From: Tepidibacter hydrothermalis
GTDB lineage: Bacteria > Bacillota > Clostridia > Peptostreptococcales > Peptostreptococcaceae
Length of the DNA stretch: 64,000 nt
Direction of reading: 5' to 3'
Assembly: GCF_029542625.1 (NCBI RefSeq)
Contig: NZ_CP120733.1
Location: forward strand, 310,001-374,000
How positions within the stretch are numbered: position 1 is the stretch's first letter; the number at the start of each line of letters is the position of its first letter. The translations under genes were made by a program, and so were the position numbers. The notes beneath the pieces were generated by a model that worked only from the letters and a program-made list of their open reading frames with translations, ran no database searches and was not told the DNA's origin. Positions 44,407 through 52,173 of the stretch are shown piece by piece.

Positions 44407-45045
44407 ATGAGAAGAAGAAAAGTAAAAGGCGCAGATGAAAAATTATTATCATACGATAAGCAAGTGATAAAAAATCCAGTTGATTTTAAAGGAAAATGGT
44501 CACAAAAATTCAATAATGACAATCCTATATACATAGAGGTTGGAACTGGAAGAGGAAAATTTTTAACTACTTTGGCAAAAGAAAATCCTGATATAAATTT
44601 TATAGCAATGGAGATAAAAGAAGAAGTTTTATTAAAAGCTGTTCAAAAAGCTGATGAAGGTGAATTAAATAATATTCTTTTTATATGGGGAAATGTAAAT
44701 AACATATTAGAATATTTTGAGGATAAAGAGATAAGCAGATTATTCATAAACTTTTGTGATCCTTGGCCTAAAAAGAGATGGGCTAAAAGAAGACTTACTC
44801 ATAGCAATTTTTTAGATATGTATAATAAAATACTTACTGATGATGGTGAGATACACTTTAAAACTGATAATGAAAAGTTATTTGAATTCTCACTTAATCA
44901 AATATCTGAATATGGTCTTAAGCTGCAGAATGTTTCTCTTGATTTAGCAAATAGTGAATTTGAAGGAAATGTTACAACTGAGTATGAAGATAAGTTTATG
45001 AATTTAGGTATGAAGATATATAGATGTGAAGGAAAAAAGAGGTAG
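44407..45045 (+). CDS. trmB: tRNA (guanine-N7-)-methyltransferase
   Basis: 212 aa. SAM-binding EVGTGRGKFL, then FCDPWPKKRWAKRRL and TEYEDKFMNLG, the standard TrmB signatures. Methylates G46 of tRNA variable loops. Full length for the family. Its start almost touches the stop of the diguanylate cyclase, so the two are cotranscribed, and a strong terminator follows. Confidence 0.95.
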   Translation: MRRRKVKGADEKLLSYDKQVIKNPVDFKGKWSQKFNNDNPIYIEVGTGRGKFLTTLAKENPDINFIAMEIKEEVLLKAVQKADEGELNNILFIWGNVNNILEYFEDKEISRLFINFCDPWPKKRWAKRRLTHSNFLDMYNKILTDDGEIHFKTDNEKLFEFSLNQISEYGLKLQNVSLDLANSEFEGNVTTEYEDKFMNLGMKIYRCEGKKR

Positions 45046-45074
45046 ATAAATTATTATCTACCTCTTTTTTTATG
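45034..45074 (+). terminator. Terminator after trmB
   Basis: AAAAGAGGTAGATAA and TTATCTACCTCTTTTTTT arms around ATTA, starting inside the trmB stop region. Confidence 0.85.
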
Positions 45075-45094
45075 TCTTAAAAAGAAACATACAT

Positions 45095-45186
45095 TCAAAT
45101 ATTCATACTAAAATGCACATATAAGAGCTTAAAATGCTCAAATATTACTAAAATAACATTCTAAGACATTGAAATACCTTTATACT
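45095..45186 (+). promoter_or_regulatory. Upstream control region of the precursor peptides
   Basis: TCAAATATT-CAT-ACTAAAAT (45095-45114) is repeated as TCAAATATT-ACTAAAAT (45138-45154). ACATTC (45156-45161) and ACATTG (45166-45171) are spaced 10 bp, then TATACT (45181-45186) as -10 with no good -35. CATTGAAATA followed by CCTTTAT also occurs ahead of agrB. Suggests activation by the adjacent LytTR regulator; this is inference. Confidence 0.45.
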
Positions 45187-45272
45187 ACAAACGTATTGAT
45201 GAAAAATTTGGAATATTATTTAATAAAGAATATAGATATCAAAAGGAATTTCTATTAATAAGGAGCTATCAT

Positions 45273-45401
45273 ATGAAATTTATAGTTAAGCCTCAAAAAA
45301 AATACAAATGTGGATATTGTTTTTCATGTTCAACCAACTGCGGCAACTATTGTGTAACACAAGTAATATGTACATATTACATTATAAATAAAAGGAGGTG
45401 A
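45273..45401 (+). CDS. Cys-rich RiPP precursor peptide 1
   Basis: 42 aa, too short for routine gene calling. Leader MKFIVKPQKKYK, core with six Cys at 13, 16, 19, 23, 27 and 33 (CGYCFSCSTNCGNYC...VICTYY). Resembles the Clo7bot-type peptides that occur in multiple copies beside radical SAM maturases in Clostridium (recalled, not searched). Ribosome site AAGGAGCTATC. Its stop lies in the ribosome site of peptide 2. Confidence 0.8.
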   Translation: MKFIVKPQKKYKCGYCFSCSTNCGNYCVTQVICTYYIINKRR

Positions 45402-45405
45402 TAAT

Positions 45406-45537
45406 ATGAAATACATAGTAAAGCCTAAAGGCAAATATACACAAGGGTATTGTCTATCATGCTCAACTCAATGCAATAATAATTGTTCTAATCAAAGTCC
45501 TTGTTTTTATTTAGCACATGTAAATAAGTTGAAATAA
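45406..45537 (+). CDS. Cys-rich RiPP precursor peptide 2
   Basis: 43 aa. Leader MKYIVKPKGKYTQGY, core with Cys at 16, 19, 23, 27 and 33 (CLSCSTQCNNNC, SNQSPCFY). The leader is nearly identical to those of peptides 3 and 4; the core varies more, as expected for a modified peptide family. AAAGGAGGTGA ribosome site. The maturase at 48641 is the likely modifying enzyme, forming thioether links at Cys. Confidence 0.85.
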   Translation: MKYIVKPKGKYTQGYCLSCSTQCNNNCSNQSPCFYLAHVNKLK

Positions 45538-45555
45538 CAATAGGAGGTGTAAAAG

Positions 45556-45651
45556 GTGAGATATATAATAAAGCCTAAAATGAAATATACACAAGGATAT
45601 TGTTTAACATGCTCAACTCAATGTAATGTACTTGCTTTAAATTTAAAATAA
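45556..45651 (+). CDS. Cys-rich RiPP precursor peptide 3 (short)
   Basis: 31 aa from a GTG start after AGGAGGTG. Same leader (VRYIIKPKMKYTQGY read from GTG as Met) and first three Cys (CLTCSTQC), but then diverges (NVLALNLK) and stops before the fourth and fifth Cys. May be a degenerate member or a variant with a minimal core. Confidence 0.7.
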   Translation: MRYIIKPKMKYTQGYCLTCSTQCNVLALNLK

Positions 45652-45683
45652 ACAAATTGTAATAACAATAGGAGGTAGTTAAG

Positions 45684-45809
45684 ATGAAATACATAGTAAA
45701 GCCTAAAGGAAAATATACACAAGGATACTGCTTATCATGTTCGACTCAATGTAATAATCAATGTAGTAATCAAAGTCCTTGTTTTTACAATGCTTTCAAT
45801 AAGAAATAA
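45684..45809 (+). CDS. Cys-rich RiPP precursor peptide 4
   Basis: 41 aa. Leader MKYIVKPKGKYTQGY identical to peptide 2; core CLSCSTQCNNQC, SNQSPCFY with Cys at 16, 19, 23, 27 and 33. Ribosome site AGGAGG. The last of four precursors, followed 14 bases later by a 13-bp hairpin separating it from the processing genes. Confidence 0.85.
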   Translation: MKYIVKPKGKYTQGYCLSCSTQCNNQCSNQSPCFYNAFNKK

Positions 45810-45823
45810 GAATGAAAGGAATG

Positions 45824-45856
45824 AAACTATACGGTTATTAACCGTATAGTTTTATA
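45824..45856 (+). terminator. Hairpin between precursors and processing genes
   Basis: AAACTATACGGTT-ATT-AACCGTATAGTTT, then TATATAAAA. A stem of 13 bp with a weak U tract: a partial terminator or mRNA-stabilising end that would give high precursor and lower enzyme expression. Confidence 0.7.
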
Positions 45857-45863
45857 TAAAATT

Positions 45864-46445
45864 ATGGACAAGTTAAATATAGATATAAATGATGAAAAGT
45901 TGCTAAACATTTTAGGGGATAACCTTAATATATGTTTTAGAATAAATGAAATAAGAAATAAATTCGGATTTGAAGATAGAGTAAATGTATTATGTATAAA
46001 TAACAAGAATGACATGAAAAAAATTATAGAATGCGATATACCAGACTGGGTAATTGCACTAAATAATGATAATACTATAATACTTTACAACTTAGATAAC
46101 TGGGAAAATAAGAGTAGTGATTTTATAATACAGATTATTGTACACGAATTTGTACATATAGTATTAAACTATATTACTAATAATACATGTCCTATTTACT
46201 TGAATGAAGGATTAGCTCTTTATTATGCCAATCAAAATCAGAATATAGATTTTAAATATTTGGTTGAATTAATAAAGAATGAAAAATTTGAATTAGAGGA
46301 TTTAGATTATGAACATGATCATTTCTATGATTTGTCTATATTGATTATGGATATGTTCATAATCAAATATGGAGAAAGAGAAGTTATAGAATTTATAAGA
46401 AGTTTAAATTGGGATATGTTTTCAAAAAATAATTTGAAATTATAA
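45864..46445 (+). CDS. Gluzincin-type metallopeptidase of the RiPP cluster
   Basis: 193 aa, no signal peptide. Zinc site HEFVH (residues 94-98) with a downstream Glu in LNEGLALYYA (about E115), the HExxH...E pattern of gluzincins / peptidase MA-like proteins. Positioned between precursors and exporter, so a leader peptidase role is attractive but inferred. The ATG at 45864 has no clear ribosome site and lies just after the hairpin, so translation may be low or coupled. Confidence 0.75.
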   Translation: MDKLNIDINDEKLLNILGDNLNICFRINEIRNKFGFEDRVNVLCINNKNDMKKIIECDIPDWVIALNNDNTIILYNLDNWENKSSDFIIQIIVHEFVHIVLNYITNNTCPIYLNEGLALYYANQNQNIDFKYLVELIKNEKFELEDLDYEHDHFYDLSILIMDMFIIKYGEREVIEFIRSLNWDMFSKNNLKL

Positions 46446-46455
46446 GGAGAATACT

Positions 46456-46941
46456 ATGGATGAACAAATTGTAGTTAAAGAAGCTAGTATTGAAGATTCA
46501 TCACAAATACATAATCTATGGAAAAAATTATCTTATGATCATTTCAAAAAGGATGAATACTTAGATAAAGAGATAAATATAGATCATGTCACACAAGCAA
46601 TGTATGAGGATATAATAAAAAATCCCACTTGCAAGATTTTTGCAGCATTTGATGAGGACAAAATTGTTGGTTACATAGAAACTTGGATTAAGCAGCCTGG
46701 AGATGATTTTTATATAGATAAATATGCTTACATATTACACTGCTATATAGATAAAGAATCTAGAGGATTAAAGATTGCAAATAAGTTATATTATGCAATG
46801 GAAAACTTCGTAAAAAAACAGGGAATTAAATATATACATGCAGATGTTTATGAGCATAATAAGAAATTCAAAAATGCACTTAGATATCATGGATTAGAGA
46901 CATATAGAACAAGATTAATAAAACAAATAGATCAAGATTAG
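46456..46941 (+). CDS. GNAT-family N-acetyltransferase
   Basis: 161 aa. GNAT fold: VKEASIEDSSQIHNLWKKL start, beta-4 HCYIDKESRGLKIANKLYY (the R-G-K acetyl-CoA-binding loop is modified) and a C-terminal ADVYEHNKKFKNALRYHGL. Twelve bases after the peptidase gene and before the ABC exporter, in the same operon. It could acetylate the peptide product or give self-protection; neither is shown. Confidence 0.85.
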   Translation: MDEQIVVKEASIEDSSQIHNLWKKLSYDHFKKDEYLDKEINIDHVTQAMYEDIIKNPTCKIFAAFDEDKIVGYIETWIKQPGDDFYIDKYAYILHCYIDKESRGLKIANKLYYAMENFVKKQGIKYIHADVYEHNKKFKNALRYHGLETYRTRLIKQIDQD

Positions 46942-46953
46942 AGGATATAGTAT

Positions 46954-48621
46954 ATGAAAAACGTGTATAAAAACATCATGAACATTATAAAACCTAATTT
47001 AAAAGTGCAGATAATAGGTCTGATTTTGACTATACTTTATGCTGTTGTATACTTTTTAGCACCTATGGTTTCTAAATATTTAATAGATGATATTTTGCCT
47101 AAAAAATCTATGGATGATTTGAAATTTGGATTAACTTTATTTGGGTTAGTATGTATATTACAACCTTTATTAGGATATTTAAAAAATATTTTATTTCTCA
47201 AATTATCTCAGAAGATATGTTATGAAATAAGAAACAAATTGTATAAGAATATAATTTATGCAGATATGGATTTTTTCGAAGAAAACTCAAAAGGATCTAT
47301 ACTGTCTAGAATAATGAATGATAGTGATATAGTGGCTAATTTTATTACAAACTTTTTTATAGTAATAATAAAAAATATATTGATAGTAACTATTATAATA
47401 GCAGGAATGTTTTATTTATCATTTGAAATAACATCTATAATAATGATAATAAGTATTTTAGTTATTAGTGTTATTGTAATTTTAAGCAAAAAAATTAGAA
47501 ATATATCTTTAGATACAAGACGAAATTATGATGATATATGCAGCACAATAGATCAGTCTTTAAAAGGCATAAAGACTATAAAAGTAAACTTAATAGAAAA
47601 TGTATATATAAATAAATATATATCCAATTCAAAAAAAATACTTGAAAGTAATATAAAACTTGGGAATATGAATAATACATTAAATATGATTATAGAGGGG
47701 TTAGTTGTATTTTGTATTGTAACAATATATGGAATAGGTTCTTTTTATGTTATAAATAATAAAATGTCACTTGGAACAGTTGTTGCATTAGGACTTTACT
47801 TTCAAATGCTAACACCTTGTATCATGGAATTGTTGAATAGCAATATGAGTTTGCAACAAGTGATACCTATATTAGAGAGAATTGAAGAATATTTAAATTT
47901 AAAATCAAAAATAAATATATTTTATGAGAGAAAAAAATTGAGTGGAGATATTAAAGTAAATAACCTGTTTTTTTCGTATAAAGATGACTTAAATGATAGT
48001 TATAACTTGAAAAATATAAACTTAAATATAAAAGAGAATACATTGGTTGCTATAACAGGTGAATCTGGTGCGGGTAAAAGTACGTTAATGAAATTATTGA
48101 CAGGGTTTTATAGACCTAATAAGGGATCTGTAGAAATTTCAAATATAGATATAAATAAATTATCTAATAGATGTCTTTGGGAGAATATCGCTTTAATACA
48201 TCAGGATGTGGAGCTTTTTAATATGAGCATAAAAGATAATATATCTATAGGGATAGATAATATATCCGAAGAAGACATTATTGATGCATGCAAAAAAGTA
48301 GGAATATATGAAGAAATAATAGGCTTTGATGATGGGTTTGAAACAATTATAAATGAGGAACTGAACATATCTGGGGGGCAACGTCAACGGATATCAATGG
48401 CAAGAGCGATTATAAAGAATACACCTATAATAATACTAGATGAACCAACTGCTTCACTCGATCAAGAAACAGAAGAATGTATTATTGATTTATTAAAAAA
48501 TTTAAGTGAAGAAAAAACGGTTTTGGTTATAACTCATAGTATGAAATTGGCAAAAGAAGCTGATGAAGTAATAATTATTAGAAATGGTGAAATAGAAACT
48601 AATACAGCTATATCAATATAA
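46954..48621 (+). CDS. ABC exporter, fused membrane and ATPase domains
   Basis: 555 aa. Six membrane helices (~18-280) then an ATPase with Walker A GESGAGKST, signature ISGGQRQRIS, Walker B IIILDEP and TITHS-type VITHS. No C39 peptidase domain at the N-terminus, so it does not cut leaders itself, consistent with the separate metallopeptidase two genes upstream. Probably exports the mature peptide. Twelve bases after the GNAT stop. Confidence 0.92.
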   Translation: MKNVYKNIMNIIKPNLKVQIIGLILTILYAVVYFLAPMVSKYLIDDILPKKSMDDLKFGLTLFGLVCILQPLLGYLKNILFLKLSQKICYEIRNKLYKNIIYADMDFFEENSKGSILSRIMNDSDIVANFITNFFIVIIKNILIVTIIIAGMFYLSFEITSIIMIISILVISVIVILSKKIRNISLDTRRNYDDICSTIDQSLKGIKTIKVNLIENVYINKYISNSKKILESNIKLGNMNNTLNMIIEGLVVFCIVTIYGIGSFYVINNKMSLGTVVALGLYFQMLTPCIMELLNSNMSLQQVIPILERIEEYLNLKSKINIFYERKKLSGDIKVNNLFFSYKDDLNDSYNLKNINLNIKENTLVAITGESGAGKSTLMKLLTGFYRPNKGSVEISNIDINKLSNRCLWENIALIHQDVELFNMSIKDNISIGIDNISEEDIIDACKKVGIYEEIIGFDDGFETIINEELNISGGQRQRISMARAIIKNTPIIILDEPTASLDQETEECIIDLLKNLSEEKTVLVITHSMKLAKEADEVIIIRNGEIETNTAISI

Positions 48622-48640
48622 AGTTATAAAGGAGAGAATT

Positions 48641-49951
48641 ATGAAAAAATCAAATTATAATTATATTTTTGAAGTTAAAGATGGAAAAAAATTAGCATTT
48701 AATTCTATGAGCTGTGCTTTGGCTGAAATAGACCAAGATTTTTCCGATGTTCTAGAGAATATAGAAAATATAGATATAGACACTGTTAATGAACAAAAAA
48801 AAGAGTTAATAGAGAATATGAGACAAGGTAATTACATAATAGATGATGCTGTTGATGAGTTAAAGCAAATAAAATTTAGACATTTTAAAGGAAAGTATGA
48901 AAATAATAGTTTGTCTATAACTATTGCACCTACACTTAACTGTAATTTTAAATGTCCTTATTGCTATGAAACACCAGATACTCATATTATGGATGAAGCA
49001 GTACAACAGAGTATAATTGATAGAGTTGAAAAACAATTACAGACTGTAAAAAATGTTCAAGTAACATGGTATGGAGGAGAACCTTTACTTGCTAAAGATA
49101 TAATATGGAATGTATCTGAAAAGATTATGAACTTGTGTGAACAATATGGAGCTAACTATTATTCATTTATAGTATCTAACGGTTATTTAATTGATGATGA
49201 AACTATAGAAAACCTTATAAAATATAAAATAACTAATATTCAAGTAACTATAGATGGTCCTAAAGAAATTCATGATAAAAGAAGAATTCAAAAGTCTGGT
49301 AAAGGAAGTTTTGATAAGATATTATATAATGTTAAAAAATTGAAAGAAAAAGGATTCAATATAAATATAAGAATAAATATAGACAAGACTAATGTTGCAA
49401 GAGTTGAAGAACTATTAGATATATTGAAATTAAATGATTTAAATGGACTGTCTATAACACTTGGACAAGTAACAGCATATACTCAAGCATGTAGTTCAGT
49501 ATCAGGAAGTTGTCTTAATAATGAAGAGTACGCAGTTACAAGTCTTGATATACAAAAAATTCTTAATGATAAAGAGTTTGAAGTACAAGATTACCCTTAT
49601 TATCCAGGAATAAAAGCAAATTATTGTTGTGCAGATCAAATAAATGCTTTTGTAATAGACCCTTGGGGAGATATGTATAAATGTTGGAATGATATAGGAT
49701 TAAAAGAGAAAAGTGTAGGTAATATAACTAAGGAATTAGAAGAAAATGATGATATAAATCAAGTTATGAATCAGATAGATTGGCTTACACAAAATCCTTT
49801 TGATGAAGAAGATTGCGTAGAATGCGATTTATTACCTATATGTATGGGAGGATGTCCTTACAATAAAAAGGAAAATAAAAAATTGTCTTGTGAAAAATGG
49901 AAGTATAATATGAAGGAAATTTTAGCATATACATATCAGAATTCATTATAA
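48641..49951 (+). CDS. Radical SAM/SPASM peptide maturase
   Basis: 436 aa. The radical SAM cluster motif CNFKCPYC (Cys101, 105, 108) follows an N-terminal ~90-residue region that likely holds the precursor-recognition fold. WYGGEPLL, the SAM-binding GGEP variant, is present. The C-terminal SPASM domain has CC, C, then DCVECDLLPICMGGCPYN and a final CEKW, enough Cys for two auxiliary [4Fe-4S] clusters. This is the architecture of enzymes that install Cys thioether cross-links in sacti- and ranthipeptides. Last gene of the RiPP operon. Confidence 0.92.
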   Translation: MKKSNYNYIFEVKDGKKLAFNSMSCALAEIDQDFSDVLENIENIDIDTVNEQKKELIENMRQGNYIIDDAVDELKQIKFRHFKGKYENNSLSITIAPTLNCNFKCPYCYETPDTHIMDEAVQQSIIDRVEKQLQTVKNVQVTWYGGEPLLAKDIIWNVSEKIMNLCEQYGANYYSFIVSNGYLIDDETIENLIKYKITNIQVTIDGPKEIHDKRRIQKSGKGSFDKILYNVKKLKEKGFNINIRINIDKTNVARVEELLDILKLNDLNGLSITLGQVTAYTQACSSVSGSCLNNEEYAVTSLDIQKILNDKEFEVQDYPYYPGIKANYCCADQINAFVIDPWGDMYKCWNDIGLKEKSVGNITKELEENDDINQVMNQIDWLTQNPFDEEDCVECDLLPICMGGCPYNKKENKKLSCEKWKYNMKEILAYTYQNSL

Positions 49952-49983
49952 AAAACAGGAAAAAAACAAATTATAACAAAAAA

Positions 49984-50030
49984 ACATTCCAAAAGACATA
50001 TTTACATAATATGGTTTGAACTATTATAAT
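49984..50030 (+). promoter_or_regulatory. Promoter region of agrA-type gene
   Basis: TTTACA (50001-50006), 18 bases, TATAAT (50025-50030), preceded by ACATTC and ACATAT 12 bp apart. The ACATTC/ACATT pair resembles the one ahead of the precursor peptides. Confidence 0.5.
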
Positions 50031-50075
50031 ATAAGTGAATACAATATTTAAACTGTATTATGAGGATGGTGAATT

Positions 50076-50810
50076 ATGATTAATTTTATAATTTGTGAAG
50101 ACAATCAAGATATTAGGAATGAAATTTTAAGTATAGTAAAAAGTTATGCATCAAACAAAAATTATGAATTCAACATAGGATTAATAAATGATTCATCGGA
50201 AGGTGTTATAGAATACATAAAGAACAATTTAGATAAAAAAAATGTTTATATACTCGATATAGAACTTAAGAATGGAACGAACGGAATGGAGCTTGCAAAA
50301 AATATAAGAAAATATGATCAGAATGGAGAAATTATCTTTGTGACAAATCACTCCATAATGCTGATGTACATATTTAAATATAAGCTTAAAGCATTAGATT
50401 TTATAGATAAAAGCGAAAACATAAAATTTAAATTAGAAGAAAATTTAGATGTAATATATGAGAATTTGTGTAACAAGAAAAAAGATGTAATAAACTTTAA
50501 GTGTGGAAGCCGAAGTTATGTGCTTAATTTTGATGAAATAATTAATTTTGAAATGACTGGAGTGAACCATAAAATAAGGGTAAGTACTTTAAATGGGCAA
50601 TATGAGTTTTATACAACTCTTAAGGAAATAGAAAAAAAATTAGATGATAGGTTTTATAGATCTCATAGAGCTTGCATTTTAAATAAGGATTATATACAGG
50701 TTATAAATAATTCTAAAAATGATATGTACATAGTTATGAAGAATGGACAAAAAAGTCTTTTATCTAGAAAATATGCAAAAGGATTAATTGAAAATGCTGT
50801 TCATATATGA
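50076..50810 (+). CDS. agrA: AgrA-like LytTR response regulator
   Basis: 244 aa. Receiver with CEDN acidic pocket and phospho-Asp61 in VYILDIEL, then a LytTR DNA-binding domain (FKCGSRSYVLNFDEII, RSHRACILNKDYI). AgrA proteins bind paired 9-bp sites and activate RNA genes or peptide operons. The stop overlaps the kinase gene. Gene name is by family and context; no functional proof. Confidence 0.88.
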   Translation: MINFIICEDNQDIRNEILSIVKSYASNKNYEFNIGLINDSSEGVIEYIKNNLDKKNVYILDIELKNGTNGMELAKNIRKYDQNGEIIFVTNHSIMLMYIFKYKLKALDFIDKSENIKFKLEENLDVIYENLCNKKKDVINFKCGSRSYVLNFDEIINFEMTGVNHKIRVSTLNGQYEFYTTLKEIEKKLDDRFYRSHRACILNKDYIQVINNSKNDMYIVMKNGQKSLLSRKYAKGLIENAVHI

Positions 50811-52074
50811 TTTTTTTATGAACTTTATTTTTGCATATTCATTCGTTTTTTCATTTAAAAAATTGGGGAATTATATAAATATTAAATTAGGAACGGAAAT
50901 AACAACGGTTTTTTGTATAAGTTTAATAGATACAATATTGATGTATAATGCAAACAAAAGTATACGATTAACAGTATACTATAGTTTATTAGGTATATTT
51001 ATATATTTTTTTTACTCGAAAAAAAAATGTTCCTTTTTTATTGTATATGTAACCGTTTTCTATATATATTGGCTAGGGGATAATATACTGGGGTATGTCT
51101 TTTATCAATATAATAAGCTTAACTTAGATAGTAAATCAAGCGAGATGATTTTTGAACTATCTTTAATATTGACTGTATTTTTGACTGTATATATTTTAAA
51201 AAAAATAAAATTTGTAGAATTTGAAAATATAGTGATGGAGTCAGAAAATATACTTTGGATATACAATATATCTATTTTAATAACATTTGTAACTATTATG
51301 TACTATTATAAAGATGTAAAAAACAATATAAATCAATATATTATAGTGTTTGGAATTATTTTCTTTAATTATATATTGGTAAGCTATGTTATATTTTATA
51401 TTTTGAACAAGCTAAAAATAGAGAAAAATCAAAAGAAGCAAATTGAATTATATTCAAATACTATAGAAGAATCACTTGAAAATTTAAAAGAATTCAAGCA
51501 TGATTGTAAGAATATATTAATATCTATGGAAGGGTTTATTCAGGGGGATGACTATGAGGGGCTTAAAATGTATTTTTATGAAAATTTAATCAACAATAGA
51601 CATATAAGCAACAATAATATATATGAGCTTAGTAATATAAAAAATACAGCAGTTAAAGGTCTTATAAATAATAAGTGTTCAAGAGCAGTCTTGTTAGGAA
51701 TTGAATTGAATCTAAATATAATAAACTATATAGATGATTTTATATTAAAAGATATAGATATTTGCAAAATACTAGGAATATTAATTGACAACGCTATAGA
51801 ATCAAGTTTAGAATCTAAAGACAAAATTATAAATATAGGAATATATAATGATGATGATGAGGTATATATAATAGTTTCTAATTCATTCGAATTAGAACCT
51901 AAAATACACGATATATTTAAGAATGGATATTCTACTAAAGGGGAATCTAGGGGATTGGGTCTTAATATAGTAAGAAAATTAAATGATATAAAATATAAAA
52001 ATATTCAAATGAATACATTTATAAAAGATAGATTATTCAATCAAGAATTATCTATATTAAAAAAAGAGAACTAA
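50794..52074 (+). CDS. agrC: AgrC-like GHKL histidine kinase
   Basis: About 426 aa. Six to seven membrane helices in the first ~215 residues, then a dimerisation region with the His motif LKEFKHDCKNIL and a GHKL ATPase (ILIDNAIESSLESKD, SRGLGLNIVRK). This matches peptide-sensing AgrC receptors. The ATG at 50794 is best spaced from AAAGGATT; a TTG two codons earlier is possible. Stop at 52072-52074 lies 4 bases from the IS element. Confidence 0.9.
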   Translation: MLFIYDFFMNFIFAYSFVFSFKKLGNYINIKLGTEITTVFCISLIDTILMYNANKSIRLTVYYSLLGIFIYFFYSKKKCSFFIVYVTVFYIYWLGDNILGYVFYQYNKLNLDSKSSEMIFELSLILTVFLTVYILKKIKFVEFENIVMESENILWIYNISILITFVTIMYYYKDVKNNINQYIIVFGIIFFNYILVSYVIFYILNKLKIEKNQKKQIELYSNTIEESLENLKEFKHDCKNILISMEGFIQGDDYEGLKMYFYENLINNRHISNNNIYELSNIKNTAVKGLINNKCSRAVLLGIELNLNIINYIDDFILKDIDICKILGILIDNAIESSLESKDKIINIGIYNDDDEVYIIVSNSFELEPKIHDIFKNGYSTKGESRGLGLNIVRKLNDIKYKNIQMNTFIKDRLFNQELSILKKEN

Positions 52075-52084
52075 AAATAAAATG

Positions 52085-52138
52085 GTACCTATAGATTGGA
52101 CACATAAAAAAGAGTGTCTAGTTTATAGGTACTTTTTT
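52085..52138 (+). terminator. Terminator inside the IS left end
   Basis: GTACCTATA (52085-52093) pairs with TATAGGTAC (52124-52132), inner GACAC with GTGTC, then TTTTTT. It would stop agrC transcripts from entering the transposase gene. Confidence 0.7.
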
Positions 52139-52173
52139 GTGTATAATTATCATTGAATATGGAGGCCTTTAGT

